Under the pieces are notes generated by a model. It ran no database searches. It was given only the letters and a program-made list of their open reading frames with translations, and was not told where the DNA came from. Source: Asterias amurensis (Eukaryota > Echinodermata > Asteroidea > Forcipulatida > Asteriidae). Taken from it: a DNA stretch of 64,000 nt. The position numbers and the translations under genes were made by a program. How positions within the stretch are numbered: position 1 is the first letter of the stretch; each line of letters starts with the position of its first letter. The stretch spans positions 8,179,501-8,243,500 of the forward strand of contig NC_092665.1 in NCBI RefSeq assembly GCF_032118995.1, given 5' to 3'. This document shows, in pieces, positions 42,446 to 54,700 of this stretch.

Positions 42446-43086
42446 CAATTCATATGTAACAGCGCGTATTATTTTTCTAAGCGCGCACGGTAATCTATTT
42501 ATATGCGTTATAATGGTGGTGAGTGTAGAAGAGAGAATAATTAAAATATTTCCACGCTGCAGTCAACTCGTTTTGTTTTTTGCACTTGGTGAAAACAGAT
42601 TTGATTGTTGAATCTATTCTTGAAAGGATTTAATCCAGTTGAATTTGTTGGAATTGTTTGGTTCTTCTCCATACAATTTCTATGTGAGATTTTGAGTGGA
42701 TCGAAAACACAATTTTTCCTTGTTCCTAATAAAAAGTCAGTGGTCTTTGTTCCTGTTTTATCAAATTGCCTCGCGGTCTTCACTCGATCTTAGACACTTT
42801 TCATTGCAAGCGAATTCACCAAAGCAATATGTATCATAGCCTTGCTCAAGGCAGTCGAATTATTCACTCCGAAAAAAAGACCGCCGCTGTATAAAAACCC
42901 ACCCGTATTCACTGTGCGTAACATCGCACGACACGATGCCCCCGTACACTATCCGCATGCGTCGGCCGTCAGGCCGTCAGCCTTGTAGGGTCTGTGTTGA
43001 AGCCACTGACCTCATTACTAAAATAGGCGAAGAGTTCCCACGGTCAGCTCATTACTATAATGCCCGCGAAAGACGAGACATGTTTG

Positions 43087-43410
43087 GTGGCACGGTTGGC
43101 TTGTGCGTAAAGCGCTCGCCTATAACCAAGGTGACCCCGGTTCAATTCTCGGTCGGGGCCACATGTGAGTTGAGTTGTGCGTTGGTTCTCTGCTGTGCCA
43201 CGAGGGTCTTCCAGACTATCCGGCTTTCCTCCCTCAGGAAAAAAATCAAACACTTTCGATCTTGGCTGTGCTCCGTGGTCATAATGGGTTGATGTGGCTG
43301 GCAGCTGAATGCGCCCTTGCATGCCTGCTTCTCGAACACGTTGTAGCCGCGTCCTTCGCAATTCAGCTCTTAGCTGCGAGTAAGGATGATTAGCCCCCTA
43401 GCCCTGGCGG
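43087..43410 (+). mobile_element. tRNA-derived SINE
   Basis: The head resembles a tRNA: GGTTGGCTTGTGCGTAAAG (A-box region) and CCGGTTCAATTCTCGG (B box) spaced about 40 bp apart. A body follows with GAGTTGTGCGTTGGTTCTC, CCGGCTTTCCTCCCTCAG and GATGTGGCTGGCAGC. Confidence 0.75.
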
Positions 43411-43460
43411 CCTTACACTTTCGTATTGTACTACAGTGACGTCCTGGACATCAGGGTACA

Positions 43461-44023
43461 TTTCTGGGGCGGAAAATTTTCACAGCTTCATAACTCAAAT
43501 CTTACCTGCAAGAAAGCACAAATTTCAACAGATTCACATTCCATGGCAGCATATGTTTTTCTGCGGTGGGTTTTGATCGTCATATATTCTTCACAAATCC
43601 GTAATTTTCATGAAATAATGCAGCTCCCAACGTTAATGAATTCCCATTTTTGTTCGTACTCTCACAGTCTGCCGTGTGTACGCAAGACGCACGACGCGCA
43701 AATTTTGAATCGTGTTGTTAACGCTGTGCAGTCAAGATACGGTGAGCAAGAATTCATGCGTCTAAGCTTGCATCATGCGTCTTGCACGCGAATGTATACG
43801 CACGACAACAGACAACACTGTGAGAAAACGATCGAAACGGGAATTTGTTAACGTTGGAAGCTGCATTATTTCACAAAAATGACGGATTTGTGAGGAAAAT
43901 ATGAGGATCAAAACCCACCGCAGAAAAATGTATGCCGCCATGGAATGTGAATCTGTTGAAATTAGTTGCTTGTTGCAAGTAAAATTTAAGTTATGAAGCT
44001 GTGAAATTTTTCCGCCCCAGAAA
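43461..44023. mobile_element. Long-TIR element nested in the 1.7-kb element
   Basis: The left arm 43461-43637 starts TTTCTGGGGCGGAAAATTTT; the right arm 43848-44023 ends with the complement. Arms of about 177 bp enclose a 210-bp loop that itself contains small inverted words. No coding capacity. Confidence 0.85.
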
Positions 44024-44991
44024 CGGGCCTCAATAGTTAGGACTCTGTTCCTGTGTACAGAGAAAGAGTCCTATATAGGGCTAATTAGCCCCCCAAATTA
44101 TTATTATTACATCACACACCACCACGGACGCTCAGCGAGCATGATAGGCGTGCGTGATTGGATGTCAAAATGAATAATTCATTTGCCTCACATCCTGTGT
44201 TGTCTGATAGGTCTGACGAAAGATATACATATTCATGGCTGCATACTAGCATATCCGAGAGCCCCCCCCCCCAATTTTTCCACTAGTGGAAATTTTTCAA
44301 TACAACACATTAAACCCGGAAGTTACAGACCCGACAAGGCTTTCGGCCTGACGGCCTCCACGTGCGAGTGCGGATAACTTGTGTGCTGCACAGTAGTCGT
44401 ACGATGTGACAGTGTGTATACGGGTGGGCCATGCGGTGTGATCGCACGCACCACGCACAGGACATACGGGTGTGTTTACACAAAGATAGTATAGCGGCGG
44501 CGCGTCTTTTCGGAGCGAATAATGCGACTCCTTGAGCAAGGCTATATTTATCAGAAATCTATTTAGTAAATTCTCTAGTGGTCCATTTCCCCAGGTTACT
44601 TTGCATAGGCGAATACCCGAATTTTAAAATGATGGGGGCATAGGAGCGACTTGACTTGCTCTCTGAGGTTTATATAGTGAATTTATAAATGAATTGAATT
44701 TAAAACATCTATCTGAATCTTAATACATTTTCTCGTCTGAGTTTTTGTTTAGAAATAATAAATGTCATTATCGTTTGATTTACGGAAATGTGAAGTCTCA
44801 TCTTTATTTGCAGTTCACGAACTTTGTCTTATACACTTTCCTGTGGTTAGTTTTATTGGGAAACTTCAACAAAAAAATACGTAGCAATATATCAAATAAT
44901 CGTGGAGGATTGATCGTCATGTTTTTCTCTTCTTTCCTGTACAATAATCTAAATTTTTATTTTTTTCAAAACACTTTCCACTTACACTAAA

Positions 44992-45596
44992 TTAAAGACA
45001 CTGGACACTATTGGTAATAGTCAAATACCAGTCTTTTCACTTGGTATATCTCAACATGATGCATAAAATAACACACCGTGAAATTGAGCTCGATTGGTCA
45101 TCGGACTTGCGAGAAAACTGTACTGTATATGAAAGAAAAACAAAAAAAACTGTTCACACTAAGTTGTGTGCTTTCATATGCTTTATTTCAAGACCTCAAA
45201 TTCTAATTTGAGGTCTCGAAATCAAATTCGTGGAAAATTACTTTTTTCTCGAAAACTACGTCACTTCAGAGGGAGCCATTTCTCACAATATTTTACTCTG
45301 CAAAAAAATAGTGATATACATGAATGGGGTTAGAAAGCATACAGAAAAAAGCAAGGGGTAAACAATGAATGGGGGACAAAAGGGGGGGGGGTTGAAAGAA
45401 AGGGACTGGCTTGACCAGAAGAAGATGGAAACACAAGGGAAAATATCAAGGGTGGGGAGGTGGGGGAAAAAACAAAAGGTTTATTTAGTCGTTTCCTTCT
45501 TGGATGTTCTTGGATGTTCCATCAACTATCAACCTCTCCCCATTACTCGTTACCAAGTGAGGTTTTATGCTTATAATTATTTTGAGTAATTACCAA
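44992..45596 (+). mobile_element. TTAA MITE family A, copy 2, interrupted
   Basis: It starts TTAAAGACACTGGACACTAT and carries the family body to about 45297. A purine-rich insert of about 220 bp follows (GGGGGACAAAAGGGGG words), and the family resumes near 45525. The right terminal repeat is lost. Confidence 0.85.
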
Positions 45597-46384
45597 GGTG
45601 TTGATAAACTACCCATTTGAAGGAATTGCGCCGCCATTTACGCATCATAAATAGCGCACTTGTGGAGAATGTCCGTCGCGGTGGGGATAGTATGGTGGCC
45701 CTGAAGGGACATCACACATCGCAAATATCTTTGCAAATATCGTCGTTCGTACCACGAACTGACCTAACTCGTTCACTGTTTTAAAAAACGTGTTCAGAGA
45801 AAATCACGATTGAAGTTGCACTACTTTTGAAACTGCTGTTTCGGAGTCTGCTTACCAACTTTATTGTGTTATTTTATGACGAAAAAAAAGCTGAATACTT
45901 TATTCATACAGAACTATCAATGTGTTTTAATCCCTAAAACTATTTTAATAAGTAATTAATTCCTAAACAGATGGGTCACTTTGTGAAAATGAAAATTTCA
46001 TTTTTGCCTGCAGCGCGCTGTGTACAAACCAATGCGTAATAGAGACCTATCGAGATCGGTCACTTTGTGAAAATACTACGCTCCCCAGTTAGGTCACTTC
46101 GTGGTACGAAAATTTGCATGCGCGCCATAATCGCGCGCGCTGTAGCGCATAGTTTAACCATTGGTAAAGCGACGTATCTAGATAGGTCACTTTGTGAAAA
46201 GACAAAATGGCAAGTCCAGCGATGCGTCGTTTATATTAATTAGTGTAATTACCAAACTATTACACATTAGGCACTGAAACTTGCTGATTATGTTAACAGC
46301 ATTGAGTTTGTCAATAATTTGTTTTAAAACAAATTTGCGAAAATGTGTGATTTTGTGTCAGTTAGGTCAGTTCGTGGTACGACC

Positions 46385-46620
46385 GACGATATTTGCGATG
46401 TCGCAAATATCTTTGCAAATATTTGCGATGTCGCAAATATCTTTGCAAACATCTTTGCAAATAATATTTGCGATGTCGCAAATATCTTTGCAAATATTTG
46501 CGATGTCGCAAGTATCTTTGCAAATATTTGTGATGTCGCAAATATCTTTGCAGATATTTGCGATGTCGCAAATATCTTTGCAAATATTTGTGATGTCGCA
46601 AATATTATTGCATACTTGAT
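46385..46620. repeat. 30-bp palindromic minisatellite, left array
   Basis: About seven units, each holding the dyad ATTTGCGATGTCGCAAAT followed by ATCTTTGCAA. Because the unit is 30 bp and lacks stops, both strands stay open. Confidence 0.9.
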
Positions 46621-47009
46621 CGCATACTTCTTCGCATAGTTTGCATATTTGTGTCCGATATTTATTCAAGAGCCTAGAAGGTTGTTAGGGTTCCAGCCTT
46701 CATTCCATTACTATGTACACAGCGAGTTGTACTATGTACACAATGAGTTGGTAAAGGCGCTCGTGGTGATAGTCTTTTTTCGTGCATTACATTTTTGCGG
46801 GCTGTGCGTGCTATCCGGTGTGCCGCGTGCGCGCAAGTTGTAATGGCATCAAAAAAACACGGGCGCGGACTGTATCAGACTATCCACCCATGTGTACATG
46901 TTAATGGAATGAAGGCTGGAACCCAAACAACCCTTTAGGCTCTGGAAAAATTTCTCGCCAAAAAATATGCAAATTATGCAACAAAGTATGCGACAAGGTA
47001 TGCGATAAA

Positions 47010-47165
47010 AATGTTCGACATCACAAATATTTGCAAAGATATTTGCAAAGATATTTGCGACATCGCAAATATTTGCAAAGATATTTGCGACATCGCAAAT
47101 ATTTGCAAAGATATTTGCAAAGATACTTGCGACATCGCAAATATTTGCAAAGATATTTGCCATGT
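47010..47165. repeat. 30-bp palindromic minisatellite, right inverted array
   Basis: Same unit in the opposite sense (GCAAAGATATTTGCGACATC), about five units. Confidence 0.9.
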
Positions 47166-47196
47166 GCGATGTCCCTTCAGGGCCACCATAGGATAG

Positions 47197-48408
47197 CGTT
47201 GTTCCGACACTCCACGATTCTTGTGGTATTCTTGCGAGACTGCTGTCTCCGCGAGACTCGAGCAGTGATCTCGCGAGAGCACCGCGACAACTAGACTAAC
47301 TCACCGCGTGGGACCATTAACGACTTGTCCCCAAGTCTAGCCAACGCAAAGCACTTTGCGTTAGGTGTAGTACATTATGTGTACACGTGTGGCTAATAAT
47401 AATATTGACGTCACCATTTACCAATCAATGTTGTCATCAGTGCTTAGTAACAGACAACTGTTTATAGCTCAACAAAACGCCGCGAAAAAAACATTGTCGC
47501 AGTGAGTTGGCAATGTGAAGTCGTACCAAAATCCAATGAAATTTTGTCAAAGTGTGTGTTTTGACATAGAGTAAGGATGTCCTTACTCTATGGTTTTGAA
47601 AGGACAGAAATATAATGTTGATGTCAGTTCACGTATATATGACTCTGAGGAAAATGCTAGCTTGATGATACACCGTGGATGGTCAATACAGTATCAACAA
47701 CACTGCCGTACTATCTACGACTCCGTCTTCGCACTGAACTGCATTGATATCGCACTGCACGATAGTGACGATGTAACGTACAGCTTCAAGTAATACAGCC
47801 GATCAGTACAGTGTTCATGCTCAAGTTTACATGATTTTGTCTTTCATGTCATGATGGATAGAACAAGGAGCTCATTGTATTGTAGGGCTGTTGCGGTTGG
47901 CGGTGTCGTATGCAAGCTGCACTGCTCTTCTTCCAATTGACAACCTTTTCCGTGGGATGTATGCACTGGATATTCAGTTGTTTTTACCACCACCTGATCG
48001 TGTGGTGACTTAAAAGTTTGCACTAAAAAATATTGGCATTAAAAAGCTATCAATGTTGTACTTCACTTGTATGTAATTATTTGAAATAGTGTATTTCAAT
48101 TGAGGAGGTCCAGTGTAGCTGCATAAAAAGTGCAAGCAATTGCAGTCCAGTATGCTTAGTTAGCTACTGGCTGATCTGAATACCTTTTCTTTGTTTTTAC
48201 AATGCAATATTGTCCTCGGACTTCTTACAAATGACATTGAAATACCAAACTACAGTTATGTGTTGTACATGTACATGAAGCATATTGCAATTCTGCTAGG
48301 AATTACTTGCAATTTGTATGATATATGTTGATTTTTAAAGTGAACACAGTCACAGTGTTATAGGCTACTTACACTTTAAAGAAAACTATTTCACCAAGAA
48401 ATTTCATC
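47197..48408. other. Upstream region of the 48.4-kb gene
   Basis: Contains a perfect hairpin near 47567-47595 (CATAGAGTAAGG / CCTTACTCTATG). Promoter elements cannot be assigned with confidence. Confidence 0.35.
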
Positions 48409-48796
48409 ATGGCAAAAGTGCTACCCCCGGCTAGCTATTTAACAGTAAAAAGAGGACCTTCTGCTCCACTTAGTGGAAGTTCATCTGAGGGGGAGAACTC
48501 TGACCTTGAAGATATACCACCATCACCGTGCAGTAGTACATCTAGTGGTCCAATCTACATACGCCCAGCTGGATTTAAGCATCATGCTCAAGAAATCCAG
48601 GCCTTGAAGTTACGCACTTGCAGCTCTGTTAAGTTGAAAAAAAAGATAAAAAAGAATGCTGCCATGACTGTTCCTAGAGACACTTTGTTTTGTCCAGATG
48701 TCCAAGATTCTGGAAGGGACAAAAACAATAATAACAGCAATAGCAATAAACTCTCTTCAGTTCCACAGAGCAGGGCCAAACAAAAGACAAAAAAGG
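48409..48796 (+). CDS. Unrecognised gene, exon 1
   Basis: The ATG at 48409 in the context ATCATGG starts 129 codons plus one base; the donor is GTAAGC. In-frame sequence beyond the donor soon stops. Confidence 0.8.
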
Positions 48797-51700
48797 GTAA
48801 GCATTCAATTAAATGTAGTCATGCATGAACATTTTAAATTGTCCTGCCGTCGATTTCACAAAACTCTTCCTAACTTTAGACTAATCTTAGGACTTGGTCT
48901 GGGACGAGTCCCAACCCTGCACTGTAGCATGCGGACCTTAAGATTAATCCCAAGTTAAGACGAGTTACTCGTCCTAACTCGAGGTAAGACGAGTCCTAAC
49001 TCTTTGTGAAATCGACCCCTGGGATGTAAACTTGGCCTTGGGGTCTTAAAAAAGAAAACACTTTAAGTTGTTGATCTTCGACACATAAAAAGGACTGTAC
49101 AGACTGTAGTTTGGAGCCCGCAATTTTTTTTTTCTAAAGACGCATAAATGCGTATTGTGTGGATGGGATGGGTGAATATTTGAAGTACTTCAAGTGAGAG
49201 AGTCTTTGATTTGAAAATGTCTAACTAATGAGATGCTTGAAAAAAACTGCTGTCGTAGATTTGGGTTGTGTGACGAAGTTGATGGAACCAAAGTTTGTGT
49301 TTCATTCATGTACATGTATCCGTTTGCTACTCCTAGAACTATGCGATTTCGTTTCGCTATCAAGATGATAGCAAAGCGAAATCGCATAGTTGTAGGAGTA
49401 TCCATTTGCTATATCATAGTAAAAATTAATTATGTAAAAATGTGCGGGACGTAACTTGTTTGAAATGAACAAATGCACTGAGGATTTGAATTTTTTTTTA
49501 ACTTAAATCAGTTCCTTGAGGAACGAGCCAAAGTTGATTTGACTAGCTTTGTTTAAAGAATCAAATTAGGTTAAATTTCTGCCCAGTCGCACTCAGATTG
49601 CGCCATTAATTGTCTATAATGGCGTATCTTAGATATGTGATGAGATTTAGCAAAAAAAACCACCCCTACAAACTCGGCTAACACACATAATTGTTGTTAT
49701 CAATTCAATGTGCGTGTACAACAAAAAGTTGACTTTTTCCAGTTTTGGTTGACAGGTTTTGGATAGACTCCACTACTGAAAGCGAAAGGCCAAAGGGCTT
49801 AAAATACGGGTTTTTTAAATATAAAACCAATTGGACACAGCCAAATAAAAGTGTTGTTTTCGTTGGGTCCTATAACCCGACGATGGCTATTATTTGATAG
49901 CAAGATGAATTTTGACAAACCTTGTTATGCAGCGATATCTTGATTTGATATTGATTACGTCGAGATTGTTCAATAGGTTTGTCAATGTTTATTGGTTAAT
50001 GTTGACTAGCCTACATGTGTGTAGCCTGTCTCAAGTAATAATAATAGATTCTATGGCCTATAAAAGACAAATTTGGTGCATTCTTGACTATTAAATGCAT
50101 CCCCTTTATACACAATGAAAGCACTCGCTAAAAAATGCACTCACTGAGGCCCCTAGTGCTAGATCCCCTTTACACAATGTATGAATACACTCGCTAATTC
50201 AGTTCAATTCAAAAAAATTTAATCAACCTTTGCAGGCAATTACAACAGTAGACCTGCTCCATACAAATATTAAGAGAAATATACAATATACATTTATTTA
50301 AAAAATATAAAGATTATTTGACAGAATGACATAAGCAGATACGTACAAATGGTTGAAACCACATCAATTAATACAAGTGAATACATGTAAAAACATTAAT
50401 TGAAAAGTACCCTCACTGAGGCCAAATGAGGCACATCTTTGTAATATATAGCAATTTTTCCAACCCGTATTCAGTTTGACAAAATGAATGCACCCCACAT
50501 TTTAAAAGGTGTAGTTTGGATGTACAGAGGACGGATGACCAATTGATACAAAATCCAAAAATCCATTTTCATTACCATGATGGAGATTTGTCCTGATGCT
50601 TGTATTGCACCATACACTAAGTGTGTACAACCGTGTAATGAAGCAGAAACACTATTGTGATGCCATAGCAACTGTTGCTATGCAACCTTCTTTCATGTAT
50701 AAAATAGGTTTCTTGTGGTGATGGTCAACGTTGAATATGAATAGCATGCAGGCATTTCTAAAGTAATAATTCATGAGATAAAAACAAAAAGAAAATTGTA
50801 TTTCATTGGTTAATTTTTCATGTTATGTAAATTTGTCATTTGCAAATGTCTTAACATTTTTTACAAAGTGACATCATTGCTAAATTGTTGTTCAAAATTG
50901 TTTTATGATGTGAATATTTATCAGATCTTTTCTGCTATTTTAAAATGTGCAATGTCTACAGTTGTGCAAATATTGTGTTTTCCTTAAAAACAAACACAGA
51001 ATAGACACACACAAACTCGGCAACCGCTAATTCTCTGAAAATTATAAAAATCCCTTCAAGTGACAGAGAATTATTCATGTACATTGTACAAGTAGACCCC
51101 AAACCTTGACCCTAATGACACAACCTTCCTCGTTATAATGAACGGCCGAAAATGATTATTAGGAAGCCTGAGATATTAAATTGTAAAAGCATTGAGGCAG
51201 TAGTATACATGTTAGACACTGTTCTTTTCAAAATGGAGGATGAATGATGCATCCTTAAAGCCATTATACACTTTCGGTACAGAAAAGAAAGAAAAAAGTT
51301 CACAGATTTACAAATAACTTAGAGGGTTTACAGAAGATAATGGTGAAAGACTTCTCTGGAAATTTTATTCCATGAAATGCTTTACTTTTTGAGAAAACAT
51401 TAAAACAATATAAATTCTCGATAGCGAGAATTACGGATTTATTTTAAACACATGTCATGACATGGCGAAATGTGCGGAAACAAGAGTGGGTTTTCCCGTT
51501 ATTTTCTCCCGACTCCGATAACCGATTGAGCCTAAATTTTCACAGGTTTGTTATTTTGTATCATAATTGTTGTGATACACGAATCTTAGTGTGGGACTTG
51601 GACAATATTGTTTACCGGAAGTGTATAATGGCTTTAAGTCAAATGACAAGGATCTGCATGCCGTTTAAAGGCTTCATGATAAGATGTACAATTTGTCATT

Positions 51701-54700
51701 TTGTAAACAGTAAATTTTTAAACACAGTCTACTTCTTTCAATGTAGGTAGAGGTAGCCATGCTGGTTCGTAGAATAACAGTTTTAGGTCACCAGTGCCAG
51801 ATCATGTCTTAAAATATTTTAAACAAAAATATTGTTCAAGACGGACATTTGTTGTAGCATGTATAGGTCAATGATTGCTCTATATATTTAAAGTCACCTG
51901 GAAGTGGTATTTTTTTTAAATAAAGCTTTTGTCACTAAAATATGTGTTTTTATGAGAGGAATGTGAATAAAAAGTTAAGGTTTAAAAATATTAGTTTTGA
52001 TTGTATTTACAAATTTACGAGTAGGCCCCGACCCGAGAGGGCGCTGTTCATGACGTAATTCAAGGCGCGATATTTGAAGAGAAAATTTGTAGTCAGGCCC
52101 CCGTACATTACGTCTGGGAACATGGCACATCAAAACAAATTTAGACACGATTTTACACACATACGTACATTGAAACTTGAACATGTTGAACGCCTAGTGG
52201 TTTTTACAAAAGCTATTGCTGCTATTTTTATTTAACTATGCGACTTTTTAGTGACCAAATGGGTTGTAAGATGTGGGTCTGCCTACGTATTATTATAGAA
52301 ATACGGCCACGGAGCAGACTGCACGCACGCACTATGGCTGCTGTATAATGTGCGGATGGTCACATAGGACCTGCACACACGGTGAATCGCATGCGATACC
52401 AACAAAAAATCGTGTCACTTGGCAAAAGCTAAAAACATACCCTCAAAGTTCAAACTTACCCGAATTTTTTCACGTTTAGCAAATGCTCCTCTGGGTTCGT
52501 CACGTCTTTCAGATACCTTCTTCGACTTCCCACTAGCTGGAAAAATTGTTGGGACGGCGTCGTGTTTAAGAATGGCTCTTCTCGTCATGTCAAATGAGTG
52601 GTGTATCCCGGATTCGAAGCACGACGGCTCGAAGTGTTCGCTGCATAGCGCTGAAAAAAACGTCGGACCGGACCACTTTGCTAATCTGACTTTCGCAGCC
52701 CACAACCGCCTATACTTGGGATCTGCAGGAAACAGATGAAGACTGACCCCATCTTTAGTTGTTTTGCTGCATCCAGCAGCAATACACCTGGTCGGCATTG
52801 CCGGAAAAATGCCAGAAAAAAAACCTTTTTCGCAGCGTACAAACTCACGTCGTACAAATTACATGTACTTTTGCACGTGTGTTTATCTACGCATCGAGGG
52901 GGGTCTTTGTTTGATCGAGGCAAAGTCTTCCTTTCCCTACGTCACAAAAGGGGTAGGCGGAGTCAACCCCCAAGCACTTAATTAATTTTTTTAACATATA
53001 AATCGTGACAAACAATTACTCAAAAAATTGTTTTATTGTTAATAAACATATACTCTTATGTTTAAAAGAAAAAAATCCTATTTCCAGGTGCCTTTAAATG
53101 TATGCAAATATTCTGAAAAGTTTCGTTTTTTTTTTCCTAAGCCATAAACAGTACTTGTGACTTCTTTTAAAAAAAAAGAGAATATAAAACCATTTAGGAG
53201 CTTTTCTTTTGAGTCCAAGCCAAATTGTAATTTACATCATGACTCGAGCTCAAACAAGAAAATAATGTCTCTTTTTTCCCCCTCTTTTGTTTAAACATTA
53301 ATTGTAAGTTTCAATGTGGCTTTGCTTAAATTAAGGAATTTGGATTATGGTTTAATCGCCAAACCCTAGTTTATAATAGATGTTAAATTTGCATCGTGGA
53401 TAAAGAATATTAATTTTTTTTTTTTACCCATACACCGATGTGTGTTAGCACTGTATACTCAGTACTTTCCCGAGTCCTGTGAAAAAATATCACAGGCATG
53501 TTACTCGGGTAACATATAATTAATAAACCCTAGTTTTGAGTCATCTGACATAAACAAGCGCACTAAAAATGAAAAATTTAATTTCATCAGGCCTACCCAA
53601 TACATAGGCCTACCCCATATATAGGCCTACCCCATACATAGGCCTACCCCATACATAGGCCTACCCCATACATAGGCCTACCCCATATATAGGCCTACCC
53701 CATACATAGGCCTACCCCATACATAGGCCTACCCCATACATAGGCCTACCCCATACATAGGCCTACCCCATATATAGGCCTACCCCATACATAGGCCTAC
53801 CCCATATATAGGCCTACCCCATACATAGGCCTACCCCATATATAGGCCTACCCTATACATAGGCCTACCCCATATATAGGCCTACCCCATATCCCCATAC
53901 GTGTAGAATCAACATGAATATAAACTAGTTTCTGAGAACAAAACATTTGATGGTTTTGTCTTTATTGGAGTGAGATATCAAATTGTCATGCACCAACAAT
54001 TATCACTTTAACAGTTTCAAAGATTAACCCCAACTATTATTATTATTATTATTATTATTATTACTTTGTTTTTATTAAACCATATGAATAAATAGCCTAC
54101 TGAATAATATTTATTAGGCTATTTATTAATTTTATGTTTTTTCCCCCTTCTTTTTTTATGGGGGTGGGGGGGGGGTATTTTTTGTTGATAATTTTAAGGT
54201 GTGGGGATATGACATTGTTGTATTAATATTTGTTCAATAAGCTCTTTTAGTCCTTGACCACTGACTGCTTATTTTTATTCAGATCCTTTGCCTATGAAAC
54301 TACGAGCCTTACCACAGTCCTTTTGGCAACAACCAAATACAGTCAACACAGCACCCCCTGGAGCAATGTATACTGTATTACCACCCGTCTCTAAAACAGA
54401 GCAACCATGTATTGCTGAAATTACAGGTAAGTTTGGGTTTTTTAATGGTCTATTTTCGCATTGTATTGTAGAAATGATCAACATCTTGATGTAAATCGTT
54501 GTAATTGGCTCATCACATCTCACAAGGACAGATTGATAATACTTTATGAAATCCTGATATCTGATTACTATGTATTGGCAAATGAGAGTTCTTGCCTTTG
54601 GCTGTAAAAAGCTGCTCAATAACAAGCATTGACAATTCATCAAGTGTTGCAGCAGCTTTTCATTGTTCATAATTACTACGAATTAAGTTGATAACTTTTT

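Larger units (their letters stand above)
42836..44545. mobile_element. 1.7-kb long-inverted-repeat element with nested insertions
   Basis: The left end ATAGCCTTGCTCAAGG and right end CCTTGAGCAAGGCTAT begin arms of about 180-200 bp that share ATTATTC-CTCCGAAAA-GAC-CGCCGC and AGGCCGTCAG words in opposite sense. The interior contains a tRNA-derived SINE and a second inverted-repeat element. Confidence 0.8.
45691..47190. mobile_element. 1500-bp TIR element with 6-bp target duplication and palindromic arrays
   Basis: Ends TATGGTGGCCCTGAAGGGAC and its complement, flanked on each side by GGATAG (45685-45690 and 47191-47196). Inner parts: an array of 30-bp units (TTTGCGATGTCGCAAATATC) at 46385-46610, an inverted array at 47010-47165, an inverted pair around CAGCCTTCATTCCATTA, and several GGTCACTTTGTGAAAA motifs at 45973-46200. 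No transposase gene is seen, so it is non-autonomous. The superfamily is unresolved; a 6-bp duplication is uncommon. Confidence 0.85.

Noticed and set aside
43087-43160. A functional tRNA gene
   Set aside because: A and B boxes are present but stems pair poorly and a SINE body follows directly.
46281-47294. Overlapping open frames on both strands rich in NICDVANIFA or RYLRHRKYLQ repeats
   Set aside because: A 30-bp dyad unit without stops keeps frames open on both strands; this is non-coding transposon DNA.
47590-47793. 67-codon frame upstream of the 48.4-kb gene
   Set aside because: Looks plausible in composition, but no splice link, homologue or conserved motif could be seen.
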